A stretch of 64,000 nt of DNA. Source: JAVBLU01 sp031553225 (lineage in GTDB: Bacteria; Bacillota; Clostridia; Christensenellales; UBA1750). The translations under genes and the position numbers were made by a program. Below, in pieces: positions 35,919 through 44,674 of the stretch; positions within the stretch are counted from its first letter, which is position 1, and the number at the start of each line of letters is the position of its first letter. The notes under the pieces are model-generated. The model had not been told where the DNA came from, did not search any database, and saw only the letters and a list, made by a program, of their open reading frames with translations. The stretch is from positions 157,626-221,625 of the forward strand of contig JAVBLU010000020.1 of assembly GCA_031553225.1 (NCBI GenBank). The letters run 5' to 3'.

Positions 35919-37244
35919 CTACTTGAAGTGCTTGAACTGCGGCAGGTAATCGCGGTTGGCCAGGAACATCTCGTCTACCATGGCCTGCACCTCGCGCGTG
36001 GTACAAACGGCCGAGGTGAGCGGATCGAACAGGCAGGCGTAGTAAATGGCGCGCGGGTCGCCCGCCAGGGATCCCTGCACGGCCAGCTCCTCGCAGCGGG
36101 CAGAAATGTTGTTGAGCACGGCCAGCTGGGGCGGCAGAGCACCCACGTGCATGGGGGAGAGACCGCGCGGCGAGGCCAGCGTGGGCACCTCGACGCAGCA
36201 GCCCTCCGGCAGGTTGTCGATAAGGCCAAAGTTGCGCACGTTGCCGTTGAACTCGTACAGCGTCTGGTCGCCGAAGATGGCGTTGAAGATGAAGGAGGCG
36301 TACTCGTGCCCGCGCTCGAGCTGGAGGGGTTCCTTGAACCAGTTTTCGATGCTGTCCTTCCAGGTATCCTTGCGCTTGCGGTACTCGTTCAGGATATACG
36401 CGTACGCGCCCGGGTTCCAGCCCGTGGCCTGAGCGATTCTATCGATCTCCGACTGGCGTTTGCGGTACCATGCCACGTACTCGCTGTTGTGACCGGAGGA
36501 CTCGGTAATGTAGTAGTCAAGCGCCAGGAACAGGTCGTTGCGCACCAGCTCGGCGTTCATAATGTCCGGGTTCTCGGTAATCGCCTTGCGAATGGCAGGG
36601 TAAGCGTCCTGGCCTTTCACCTGGTATTTCAGGTAGAAGGCCTGATGGTTGATGCCCGCGCAGGTGTAGGTGACGTCTTTCATGTCCGCACCGATCCACT
36701 TGGCGAGCATCTCGGCGGTGCCCTGCACGCTGTGGCACAGGCCGGAGGTGACGATCTGAGGCACTTCGCCCTGGATAATGCGGCAGAGCATGGCCATGGG
36801 GTTCGTGTAGTTCAGGAAGACCGCGCCGGGGCAGTACTTGGCGATGTCGCGCGCGATATCCAGCATGACGGGCGCCGTGCGTAAAAAGCGGAAGATGCCC
36901 GCCGGGCCGCGCGTGTCGCCCACGTTGATGTCCACGCCATACTTTTTGGGGATGAGGATGTCGTGCTGCCAAACGTCCACATCGCCCGAGAGGATGGTGC
37001 ACAGCACGCCGTCCGCACCCTTCAGCGCGGTTTTGCGGTCGGTGGTGGAGACGACCTTGGCGGCGTATTTGCCCTCCTTGACGATGCGCTTAACGGCGCG
37101 CGTAATGTAGTCCAAGCGCTCCGGATCGATGTCCATGAGCGCGATCGTCGCGTCGGCAAAAGCGGGGAACGTGAGTATGTCGCGCACCAGTCCGCGCGTG
37201 AAGCCGAAGCTTCCAGCGCCGATAAAAGCAAACTTACGTGGCAT
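35919..37244 (-). CDS. GH4 family glycosidase (alpha-galactosidase/glucuronidase-like)
   Basis: 441-residue NAD+- and metal-dependent glycosidase that cleaves by oxidation-elimination rather than classical hydrolysis. Present are the Rossmann start KFAFIGAGSFGFTRGLVRD, the substrate motif FLNYTNPMAM, the metal-binding Cys in GLCHSVQGT and the His in CAGINHQAFYL. Overall it is closest to the MelA-type alpha-galactosidase branch, but substrate cannot be fixed. The ATG at 37244 is chosen because GGAGGG lies 8 nt upstream. It is followed by a Gfo/Idh/MocA dehydrogenase. Confidence 0.92.
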   Translation of the reverse strand: MPRKFAFIGAGSFGFTRGLVRDILTFPAFADATIALMDIDPERLDYITRAVKRIVKEGKYAAKVVSTTDRKTALKGADGVLCTILSGDVDVWQHDILIPKKYGVDINVGDTRGPAGIFRFLRTAPVMLDIARDIAKYCPGAVFLNYTNPMAMLCRIIQGEVPQIVTSGLCHSVQGTAEMLAKWIGADMKDVTYTCAGINHQAFYLKYQVKGQDAYPAIRKAITENPDIMNAELVRNDLFLALDYYITESSGHNSEYVAWYRKRQSEIDRIAQATGWNPGAYAYILNEYRKRKDTWKDSIENWFKEPLQLERGHEYASFIFNAIFGDQTLYEFNGNVRNFGLIDNLPEGCCVEVPTLASPRGLSPMHVGALPPQLAVLNNISARCEELAVQGSLAGDPRAIYYACLFDPLTSAVCTTREVQAMVDEMFLANRDYLPQFKHFK

Positions 37245-37316
37245 CGGGTCATCCCTCCATGACATTCCTGCTGTATTCTGCAAACCGCGCCTGCGGCCTA
37301 CATTCAAAATAGGGGC

Positions 37317-39389
37317 TTAGGTGGCGAGGGGCGGAGCCGACGGCGGGTCGGAGCGGCGGCGCACTGCACGCTCGGTGGCCTGTGCTTCCTTTACCGCGCC
37401 GATCCACAGCTTAACCAGCTCCGGATCAAAGTGTGTTCCGGCGCATCGCGCCAGTTCTTCGGCTGCGGCGGAAGGCCGCATGGCCCTTCGGTAGGGGCGA
37501 GGAGTGGTCATGGCGTCCCAGGCGTCCACGATGGCGAAGACGCGGCACTCCAGGGCAAGGCTTTCCCCGCGCGCGTCCAGAAATCCGTTGCTGCCGTCAA
37601 AGTGTGTGTGGTGCTGCAAAATGAAGGACGCATACGCCGCGAACTCCGGCAGGCCGCCCGCGATGCGGTAGCCGATCTCGCAATGGCGGCGCACGTCCTG
37701 GTGTTCCTGGGGCGTGAGCGGCCCCTGACGCAGGAGCATGTCCGCCGGAAACCCAATCATGCCGATATCATGCATACGGCACAGCTTCAGAAGGCCTTCC
37801 CGTTGAGCGGGCGAGGCGCCCGCCAACACGCAGAGGCGCAGTGCGGCCGAGGCCAGGCGGTCCATGTGGGCGGGGCCCTCAAAGGGCAGGCGGGCAAGAC
37901 GCCGAAGGAGCGATGCGATGAGTTCGTCCGTGTCGCGCTCGTGCGCGGCCAACTTGCTTTGGTACATGCGCCGGTCGGCTTCGCGGTATAGTTCCGTCGC
38001 CGTGTACGCCGCCCCTTCGTTGGAGAGCCACCCGCAGGACACGGACAGGGAAGCCAGGTCGTCCTCGCTGCTTCTGCGGCGGATCTCCTCGTCTAGCCGG
38101 CTGCCTGCGGTGCGCATCGCCTCGTTCCCGGCGAAGGGAACGACGGCCACAAATTCGTCGCCGCCGATGCGCATGAGCTCCGCGCCTTCGGGGAAGACGG
38201 CCTGCAGGGCCTGTGCCGCCCGGCGAAGCAGCGCGTCGCCAGCCGGGTGACCAAAGGCGTCGTTCATCAGCTTCAGCCGGTCCACGTCGCACAGCATCAG
38301 GCCGCAGGGCGAGCGCTTGTCGGCGTTTTCTTTCAGCCATTCCTCGAAGCGCTTTCGGTTGCCAAGGCCGGTCAGGGCGTCGTGCGTGCTGTCGTAGGCC
38401 AGCGTGTCGCTTCGCTGCACCGCGGCGTTGCGTTCGCGCGTCAACTCCAGAATGTGCCGCTTGGTGAACGCCTTGTACAGCATGTACACCACCGTGGCGC
38501 AAAAAAAGCCATAGGCGAGCAGCGTCAGATAACGGTGCATCTCGCGCACAAACAAAGCTCGGGCCGGCAGCGACACAACGATGCGCAGGGGTTCCCTCGC
38601 ATCGATCCCTGGCGGCGCCTGAAACACGGTAGTGGCGAACAGCCTCGCCTCGCCGTGGCTGCTGCGCAACAGTGCGCCGGGGCTTTCGCTCAGGGCGGCG
38701 AGCAGCGTCCGATCCTCCTCCTGGCCGGGCAGGGCGAGTAACCGCGCCGTTTCGTCGAAGGCGGGCGCCTCGATGTAGCGGCCGCCCGCGCCCGTCACGA
38801 AAACGTCGATGCCCTCCAGGGCGGCAGCGTCCGCCGCAGACGCCGCCATCACGCGTGGAACGTCCAGCAGGCATACGTACACGAGCGCCGTCTCGGCGGA
38901 GCCGGCGCGCAGGCTCAGCGGCATGAGCGGCAGGCCGTCGGCATTCAAAAAGGAAGCGCCAAGCGTCCCGTCCGGCCCGGCGCTTTGAAGGGACTGGAGC
39001 AACTGAGGAACCAGGGCCTCCGGCGTAGCGGGCAGCGCGCGCGAGGCGGCGAACAGCCGCCCGTCGGGCGCAAAGGCGCAGGCTGCGTACCAGCCGTCGC
39101 GCGTCATAACCTGCGCTTCCAGCGCGGCGGACAATGCCGCTGCATTCGGGCTGTCGCTTGCGGATAGCTCCTTCAGCGCCTGCAGGCACTCGCTCAGCGA
39201 GCGTTGTAGGCTGCGCGTCATCAATGCGCCCGCCGAGGCGGCAATTTGCCTAAAAAGCGGTAGCGTGCTTCCATACGCCTGGGTGGCGGCGAGCATGACG
39301 AACAGCGCAATCAGGCAGCAGAGCGTAGTCAACACAACACGGCGGGAGGAATACTCCGCCGGATACGTTGCCGAGGTTTTTTTGGACAT
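37317..39389 (-). CDS. GGDEF-HD-GYP hybrid cyclic-di-GMP protein with extracytoplasmic sensor
   Basis: 690 residues. Two membrane helices (about 15-38 and 288-310) flank a dCache-like extracytoplasmic domain. An intact GGDEF (MRIGGDEFVAVV, near residue 409) follows, with DVDRLKLMNDAFGHPAGD. The C-terminal HD-GYP-like domain keeps the HD pair (RMHDIGMIG, near 540) and VDAWDAMTTPRPYR. The signature HHExxDGxGYP reads HHTHFDGSNGFL, so the Glu and the Tyr-Pro are lost. It probably synthesises cyclic di-GMP, while its phosphodiesterase activity is doubtful. The ATG at 39389 has GGGG 7 nt upstream. It stands alone. Confidence 0.88.
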   Translation of the reverse strand: MSKKTSATYPAEYSSRRVVLTTLCCLIALFVMLAATQAYGSTLPLFRQIAASAGALMTRSLQRSLSECLQALKELSASDSPNAAALSAALEAQVMTRDGWYAACAFAPDGRLFAASRALPATPEALVPQLLQSLQSAGPDGTLGASFLNADGLPLMPLSLRAGSAETALVYVCLLDVPRVMAASAADAAALEGIDVFVTGAGGRYIEAPAFDETARLLALPGQEEDRTLLAALSESPGALLRSSHGEARLFATTVFQAPPGIDAREPLRIVVSLPARALFVREMHRYLTLLAYGFFCATVVYMLYKAFTKRHILELTRERNAAVQRSDTLAYDSTHDALTGLGNRKRFEEWLKENADKRSPCGLMLCDVDRLKLMNDAFGHPAGDALLRRAAQALQAVFPEGAELMRIGGDEFVAVVPFAGNEAMRTAGSRLDEEIRRRSSEDDLASLSVSCGWLSNEGAAYTATELYREADRRMYQSKLAAHERDTDELIASLLRRLARLPFEGPAHMDRLASAALRLCVLAGASPAQREGLLKLCRMHDIGMIGFPADMLLRQGPLTPQEHQDVRRHCEIGYRIAGGLPEFAAYASFILQHHTHFDGSNGFLDARGESLALECRVFAIVDAWDAMTTPRPYRRAMRPSAAAEELARCAGTHFDPELVKLWIGAVKEAQATERAVRRRSDPPSAPPLAT

Positions 39390-39507
39390 GATGACACCCC
39401 GCGCAATTCCAGTGGGATTCCATCTACAAACCATTATACAGGATTGATATACGAAGCGCAAACGCTAAAGCTGGCGTCAGGGGTGGGGAACTATTTTGTG
39501 AATAGGC

Positions 39508-39536
39508 TTGAACGCTTGCACGGGGTAGTCTACAAT
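39508..39536 (+). promoter_or_regulatory. Promoter upstream of the ComEA-like gene
   Basis: TTGAAC (39508-39513), 17-nt spacer, TACAAT (39531-39536). A second TATAAT occurs at 39547-39552 but lacks a spaced -35. Confidence 0.6.
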
Positions 39537-39568
39537 GAAGGACGAACTATAATGGGGAGGGACATACC

Positions 39569-39928
39569 TTGACGGACGGCCTGCGTCTGCGCGTGGTGCG
39601 CGCCGGTGCGTGCGCGCTGCTCACGCTTGCCTGCGCAGCGCTTGGGCACGCGCTGTGGCAGCCGTCTCTCGAGCGCCCGGCCTCGGCGTCTCCAGCCTGG
39701 CAGGCCGCGCGCTCGCTTCCTGCCGAGCCGACGCTCCTGGTGAACATAAACCAGGCGCAGGAGGCGGAAATTGCGCAGCTGCCGGGCATCGGCGAAAGCC
39801 TCGCGCGGCGGATCATCGCCTACAGGCAGGAGAGGGGCCCCTTTGCCACGGCCACGGATCTTTTGTCCGTGTCCGGCATTGGCCAGGGGAAGCTCTCGGG
39901 AATCCGTGATCTGATCACCTGCGAATAA
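39569..39928 (+). CDS. ComEA-like helix-hairpin-helix DNA-binding protein
   Basis: 119-residue protein with an N-terminal membrane helix (AGACALLTLACAALGHAL). The C-terminal pair of helix-hairpin-helix motifs (VNINQAQEAEIAQLPGIGE, SLARRIIAYRQERGPF, LLSVSGIGQGKLSGI) is that of the competence DNA receptor ComEA. It would bind double-stranded DNA outside the membrane. The start is TTG at 39569 with GGGGAGG 8 nt upstream. No comEC or comEB gene adjoins it, so a competence role is not shown by context. Confidence 0.88.
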   Translation: MTDGLRLRVVRAGACALLTLACAALGHALWQPSLERPASASPAWQAARSLPAEPTLLVNINQAQEAEIAQLPGIGESLARRIIAYRQERGPFATATDLLSVSGIGQGKLSGIRDLITCE

Positions 39929-39945
39929 GTGAAGGAGGCGGTCGC

Positions 39946-41046
39946 ATGATCTACAAGAAGCTGGGCCGTACCGGTGAGCGCATCAGCGTCGTGTCGCTGG
40001 GCGCGGAGCATCTGCTGGGGCAGCCGCAGGCCGTGATTGATGAGGTGGTGCACGCCGCGCTTGACGCGGGGATGAACTATATGGACCTGTTCATGCCCGA
40101 GGACAGCGTGCGCGAGGCCATCGGCAGCGCCCTGGGCGCGCGCCGCAAGGACATGATGATCGCCGGGCATATCGGTTCTGTGGTGCAGGACGGGCAAAGC
40201 GGACGCACGCGCGACATGCGCGAATCGGAAGAGTACGTCGCGCGCCTGCTGCGCATTTTGCGCACCGACTATATCGACGCCGCCATGGTGTTCTTCGTGG
40301 ACACGCACGAGGATTTGGACGTGGCCTTTGCGCCGGGCGGGCAGCTGGACTTGGCCCGGCGGATGAAAAAGGAAGGCACGGCGCGCTTCATCGGAATGTC
40401 CAGCCATGTGCCGTCCGTGGCGCGCGCGGCGGTGGAGAGCGGAGCCCTGGACATTTTGATGTTTCCCGTCAACCCCGCGCATGACCTGAAAGGCGACGTG
40501 GACATCGACACGATGTTTGGCGACGAAGGATACGACGTGCAGGGCATGCATCCTTCCCGCGCGGCCTTGTACCGCGCGTGCGAGAAGGCCGGCACGGCCG
40601 TGGTCAGCATGAAGACGTATGGCGCGGGCCGCCTGCTCGCGGGCCACTCCATGATGAACGTGAAGATGACGCCCGTGCAGTGCATCCACTATGCGCTCAC
40701 CCGCCCTGCCGTTGTGTCGGCCGTTACCGGCTGCCGCAGCGGGCTGGAGGTGGCCGCCGCGGCCGCTTACTGCGCGGCTACGGACGGGGAGAAGGATCTG
40801 TCGATGCTGGCGCAGGCTAAGCAGTACGGCGGCCAGGGTAAGTGCATGTACTGCAACCATTGCCTGCCCTGCCCGGTGCAGATCGATGTGGCCGCCTCCA
40901 TGGCCGCGCTGGACGCGGGAACGGAGGATTTGGCTGCGCGGCTGGCCAAGTTGTCGGTTCACCCCTCGGCTTGCATCGCCTGCGGCGCTTGCACCGACCG
41001 CTGCCCGTTTGGCTGCGTGCCGCCCGAACGCTTTAAGGCTCTCTAG
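39946..41046 (+). CDS. Aldo/keto reductase-like protein with ferredoxin domain
   Basis: 366 residues. An AKR-type barrel (MIYKKLGRTGERISVVSLG, GTARFIGMSSHVPS) is followed by a C-terminal 2[4Fe-4S] ferredoxin domain (CMYCNHCLPCP and CIACGACTDRCPFG). The AKR catalytic tetrad is poorly kept: the strand that should read D-x4-Y reads MDLFMPEDS, and the Lys strand reads MMIAGHIG. Reduction by the standard Tyr/Lys mechanism is therefore unlikely, and an electron-transfer or redox-sensing role is more plausible (inference). The ATG follows AAGGAGG. It is 17 nt after the ComEA-like gene and 19 nt before the glycosylase gene. Confidence 0.85.
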   Translation: MIYKKLGRTGERISVVSLGAEHLLGQPQAVIDEVVHAALDAGMNYMDLFMPEDSVREAIGSALGARRKDMMIAGHIGSVVQDGQSGRTRDMRESEEYVARLLRILRTDYIDAAMVFFVDTHEDLDVAFAPGGQLDLARRMKKEGTARFIGMSSHVPSVARAAVESGALDILMFPVNPAHDLKGDVDIDTMFGDEGYDVQGMHPSRAALYRACEKAGTAVVSMKTYGAGRLLAGHSMMNVKMTPVQCIHYALTRPAVVSAVTGCRSGLEVAAAAAYCAATDGEKDLSMLAQAKQYGGQGKCMYCNHCLPCPVQIDVAASMAALDAGTEDLAARLAKLSVHPSACIACGACTDRCPFGCVPPERFKAL

Positions 41047-41065
41047 TGTGTAAGGGGGTTTTCGC

Positions 41066-41893
41066 ATGCCAGAGCTGCCCGAGACATACGCTATGGCTGC
41101 GCAAATGCACCAACACCTGCGCGGGACCGTCTTTTCCCGGCTGGAGGCGCTGCAGCCCAAATGCCTGAATCTTCCGCCGCAGGAGGCGGAGACCGTTCTG
41201 GCCGGCCGAACGCTTGAGGCGGTGCGTCCGCACGGCAAATGGCTCATGGGCGGTCTATCCGGCGGCGCGCGGCTGCTGATGAACCTGGGCATGGGCGCGG
41301 AGGTGCGTCTAAGCCCCGCGGAGCTTACAGACCGCGTGTCCGTCCGGCTTCATTTTCAAGACGGCAGGGTGCTCGCTTTCCGATTCTGGTGGTTTGGCTA
41401 CGTGCATGCGCTGCCACCCGGCGGCGCGCACCAAATGACCGACGACCTTGCACCCGATGCCCTTCAACCGGCATGGACGAGCGAACGTTTTCAGGATCTG
41501 CTGCGCGGCTCGCGCGCGGCCGTGAAGACGCTGCTGTTGCGCCAGGACCGCATCGCGGGCATCGGCAACTTCTACATCCACAACATCCTGTGGCGTGCGG
41601 GCGTTCACCCGCTTTCGCCTGCGTGCAGCCTTGGCGAGGAGGCGGCCTGCCGGTTGCTCAGCGAGATGCGCGCCGTGCTGGAAGCGTCGCGTCTGGCGGG
41701 CGGCGCCTCCTACGAGCGCGATCTGTTCGGAAACCCCGGCGGCTATGAGGCACGGGGCGTGGGGTACTGCGCAGGCCGGCCCTGCCCTTCCTGCGGCGCG
41801 GAGGTAGCAAAGCTGCGCACAGGCGCCACCACCTCCTTCCTATGTCCTTCGTGTCAGCCGCTCCGGGCAGCGGCGCAGAACCCCAAACGGTAA
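41066..41893 (+). CDS. Formamidopyrimidine-DNA glycosylase / endonuclease VIII family
   Basis: 275-residue base-excision repair enzyme. The catalytic N-terminus MPELPETY places Pro2 and Glu3 as required after Met removal, and the conserved Lys lies in PHGKWLM. The helix-two-turn-helix segment is RIAGIGNFYIHNILWRAGVHP. The C-terminal zinc finger has CPSCG then CPSCQ, with the conserved Arg between. It could be MutM-like or Nei-like; the sequence is too divergent to choose. It is co-directional with the AKR-like gene (19-nt gap). Confidence 0.9.
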   Translation: MPELPETYAMAAQMHQHLRGTVFSRLEALQPKCLNLPPQEAETVLAGRTLEAVRPHGKWLMGGLSGGARLLMNLGMGAEVRLSPAELTDRVSVRLHFQDGRVLAFRFWWFGYVHALPPGGAHQMTDDLAPDALQPAWTSERFQDLLRGSRAAVKTLLLRQDRIAGIGNFYIHNILWRAGVHPLSPACSLGEEAACRLLSEMRAVLEASRLAGGASYERDLFGNPGGYEARGVGYCAGRPCPSCGAEVAKLRTGATTSFLCPSCQPLRAAAQNPKR

Positions 41894-41909
41894 ACAAGGA
41901 GACGTTTGT

Positions 41910-43040
41910 ATGGTGGAGATCCGCGAGCTTACGCCCACAAAGCGCAACCTGAGGAAATTCGTCGATTTTCCCATGCGCCTGTATCGCGGGAACCCGAATT
42001 TCGTTCCCAACCTGCGCTATGAGGAGGCTCAGACGCTCGACCCAAAATTCAACGCCGCCTATGAGTTTTGCCGCACGAGGATGTACATGGCCTACAAGGA
42101 CGGCAAGGCCGCCGGGCGCGTGTGCGCGATTGTCAACGAACGCTTCAACACGGGCCGCGGCGTGCGCTGGATGCGCTTTACGCGCCTGGACTTTATCGAC
42201 GACGAGGAAGTTGTGGACGCTCTGATGAGCCGCGTGGAGGACTGGGCGCGCCAAGAAGGCCTCAGCGAGGTGCACGGCCCGATCGGCTTTTGCGACCTGG
42301 ACCGCCAAGGCATGCTCGTGGATGGGTTTGACCAGCCGTCCATGTTTATCACCATCTACAACGCGCCCTATTACATGAAGCACCTGGAGCGTCTTGGGTA
42401 CGTAAAGGACGCCGACTGGATTGAGCGCGTGATGGATGTGCAAGCTTCGCGCAACGAGAAGCTGAGCCGCATGTCCGAGCTGCTGCTCAAACGTTTCCGT
42501 CTGCACACAATCCCCTTCCGCAAGCCCAAAGACGTGCTTCCCTACGTGCGCGACGTGTTCGAGCTATACAACGAGGCGTACAGCAAGCTGTACGGCATGT
42601 CGCCCTTAACGCCCAAGCAGATCGACATGTACGTCGGACAGTATTTTTCCTTCATCAACCCGGCCTATGTGTGCATGGTGTACGACGAGCACAACATCAT
42701 GGCGGGGTTCGGTTTCGGCATTCCGTCGATAGCGGCCGCGCTGCGAAAGAGCAACGGCTACCTCTTTCCGCTGGGCTGGCTGTACATGCTGCGCGCGCTG
42801 CGCCAGGCGACCACCGTGGAGCTTCTGCTCATCGCGGTGCGCAGCGAGCTGCAGGGCAAGGGCGTGAATGCCATCCTTATCGACGAGATACTTAAGAAAA
42901 TGCTGGAAAACGGCATACTGTGGGCGGAGACGGGCCCTACGCTGGAGGATAACAAGGAGATCCAGGGCCAGTGGAATCACTTTACCGGGCGCACGAACAA
43001 GCGGCGGCGCTGCTACATTAAGTATCTGCGCGATGCGTGA
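41910..43040 (+). CDS. GNAT-fold protein of unknown function
   Basis: 376 residues. The N-terminal half has a GNAT-like strand-helix pattern (FCRTRMYMAYKDGKAAGRVCAIVN), and the second half has AVRSELQGKGVNAILIDEILKK, resembling the acetyl-CoA loop (Q/R-x-x-G-x-G/A). It is probably a double-GNAT acyltransferase, but I do not recognise a characterised member. AAGGAG lies upstream of the ATG. Its stop overlaps the tilS start, so it is translationally linked to tRNA modification and hpt. Whether that is functional is unknown. Confidence 0.7.
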   Translation: MVEIRELTPTKRNLRKFVDFPMRLYRGNPNFVPNLRYEEAQTLDPKFNAAYEFCRTRMYMAYKDGKAAGRVCAIVNERFNTGRGVRWMRFTRLDFIDDEEVVDALMSRVEDWARQEGLSEVHGPIGFCDLDRQGMLVDGFDQPSMFITIYNAPYYMKHLERLGYVKDADWIERVMDVQASRNEKLSRMSELLLKRFRLHTIPFRKPKDVLPYVRDVFELYNEAYSKLYGMSPLTPKQIDMYVGQYFSFINPAYVCMVYDEHNIMAGFGFGIPSIAAALRKSNGYLFPLGWLYMLRALRQATTVELLLIAVRSELQGKGVNAILIDEILKKMLENGILWAETGPTLEDNKEIQGQWNHFTGRTNKRRRCYIKYLRDA

Positions 43041-43998
43041 GAGGGAAACCGTTACCGCCGCGTTGCGCGTCCTTCCGCTGGGCAAGGGAGACGCGCTTCT
43101 GTGCGCCGTGTCCGGAGGGGCGGATTCCATGGCCCTTCTGCACGCGGCGCTTGCCGTATGGCCGCCCAGGGGGGTGCGCGTCGCGGCAGCGCACTTTCGG
43201 CATGGCATTCGGCCGGAGGATGAGGAGGACGCGCAGCTTGTACGCGGCTACTGCGCGGAGCGCGGGGTACCCCTGTATGAGGGCGGAGCGGACGTACCAC
43301 GCCTGGCCGCGCAGGATAGAGTCGGACTGGAGACGGCTGCGCGCGATGCGCGTTATGCTTTTTTGGACGGCGCCATCCGCGCGTCGGGGGCTTCGCTGTG
43401 CGCAACGGCGCACCACGCGGACGATCAGGCCGAGACCGTGCTCATGCATTTGATGCGCGGCGCGGGAACCCTGGGGGCTGCCGGCATTCCCGGCCGGCGA
43501 GGGCCGTATGTGCGGCCTTTTCTACAGCTGCGCAGGGCGGAGCTGCAGGCGTATTGCGGGAGGAACGCCGTGCCCTGGGCACATGACAGCACAAACGATG
43601 AACCGGACAATCCGCGCAATGCCCTGCGTCTGCAGGTTCTGCCGCTGATGGAAGCGATCCGCCCGGGCGCGGCGGCCGCCCTCGCCCGAGGCGCTCTGGC
43701 AGCGCGCGAGGACGAGGAAGCGCTGTCCGCCTTGGCCGGTCGGGCCCTGGCGGAGCGGGAGACCCCGCTTGGGCTGTACCTGAATGGATTTACCAGCTTG
43801 CCCGCCGCCGTGCGCAAGCGCGCGCTGCGCACGTATCTGTGCGGCCTTGGCGGCTCGCCTGAGGCTGCGCACCTTAATGCGCTGGACGACATGATCGCCG
43901 ACGGGCGCGCAGGACGCGCCCTGGATTTGCCCGGCCTGCGCGTGCGGCTGTGCCGCGCCCGGTGGCTCTATCTGAGAAAAGCTGAGAAAGAGGACTGA
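43033..43998 (+). CDS. tilS: tRNA(Ile)-lysidine synthase, short form
   Basis: Converts the wobble C of the AUA-decoding tRNA-Ile to lysidine, changing its codon and charging identity. The 321-residue product has the PP-loop ATP site AVSGGADSMALLHA, then AAHFRHGIR and ATAHHADDQAETVLMHLMRG, and PWAHDSTNDEPDNPRN. It ends soon after the core, so the TilS C-terminal domains of the longer (about 430-470-residue) enzymes are missing or reduced. The ATG at 43033 overlaps the upstream stop by 8 nt. The order tilS-hpt-ftsH is the classic Firmicutes arrangement. Confidence 0.93.
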   Translation: MRERETVTAALRVLPLGKGDALLCAVSGGADSMALLHAALAVWPPRGVRVAAAHFRHGIRPEDEEDAQLVRGYCAERGVPLYEGGADVPRLAAQDRVGLETAARDARYAFLDGAIRASGASLCATAHHADDQAETVLMHLMRGAGTLGAAGIPGRRGPYVRPFLQLRRAELQAYCGRNAVPWAHDSTNDEPDNPRNALRLQVLPLMEAIRPGAAAALARGALAAREDEEALSALAGRALAERETPLGLYLNGFTSLPAAVRKRALRTYLCGLGGSPEAAHLNALDDMIADGRAGRALDLPGLRVRLCRARWLYLRKAEKED

Positions 43999-44005
43999 TG
44001 AACCC

Positions 44006-44560
44006 ATGACGAAGCACCCTTTGATGGAGGACATCGCGCACGTGCTCATCACCGAGCGCCAGATCCTTTCCCGTATCGACGCGATGGCCGACGAAATTGC
44101 GGCGGATTACCGTGATAAGGATCTCGTGCTTGTGGGCATCCTGAAAGGCGCGGTGGTGTTTTTCGCCGAGCTGTATAAATCGCTGCGCATGCCTGCCGCC
44201 ATTGATTTTATGGCCATATCCAGCTACGGCGCGGCCACGCATTCCACCGGCACGGTGCGCGTTCTGAAGGATTTGGACATCTCCGTGGAGGGCAAGCATG
44301 TGCTCATCGTGGAGGACATCGTTGATTCGGGCCTGACGCTGCAGTATCTCAAAACGAATATGCTCGCGCGAAGCGTGGCGTCCGTGCGCGTCGCCACCCT
44401 GCTTGACAAGCCCGAACGCCGCAAGGTGGACATACAGCCCGACTACTGCGGTTTTACCATCCCCAATGAATTTGTTGTGGGCTACGGGCTGGATTACAAC
44501 GAACGCTACCGCAACCTGCGCGAGGTGTGCGTGCTTAAGCCGGAGATCTACACGCGCTGA
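44006..44560 (+). CDS. hpt: Hypoxanthine phosphoribosyltransferase
   Basis: 184-residue purine-salvage enzyme that makes IMP or GMP from the free base and PRPP. The PRPP motif is VLIVEDIVDSGLTLQYL. The flexible-loop region is SSYGAATHSTGTVRVLKDL, and the purine-binding end is FVVGYGLDYNERYRNL. The gene begins 7 nt after tilS with a weak GAGG. It is separated from ftsH by a promoter. Confidence 0.96.
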   Translation: MTKHPLMEDIAHVLITERQILSRIDAMADEIAADYRDKDLVLVGILKGAVVFFAELYKSLRMPAAIDFMAISSYGAATHSTGTVRVLKDLDISVEGKHVLIVEDIVDSGLTLQYLKTNMLARSVASVRVATLLDKPERRKVDIQPDYCGFTIPNEFVVGYGLDYNERYRNLREVCVLKPEIYTR

Positions 44561-44604
44561 AGAGCGAATTTACAATCTGGTCACAGCTATTTGCGATTGT
44601 CACC

Positions 44605-44632
44605 TTGTCTTCGCGAAAAAACCTGATATACT
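44605..44632 (+). promoter_or_regulatory. ftsH promoter
   Basis: TTGTCT (44605-44610), 16-nt spacer, TATACT (44627-44632) in the 114-nt gap between hpt and ftsH. Confidence 0.65.
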
Positions 44633-44674
44633 GAAAGAATCTTTGAAGAACCGCGCATGGATGACGGAGGGACC

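Noticed and set aside
39569..39928. Competence operon suggested by the ComEA-like protein
   Set aside because: No comEC, comEB or type IV pilus genes adjoin it.
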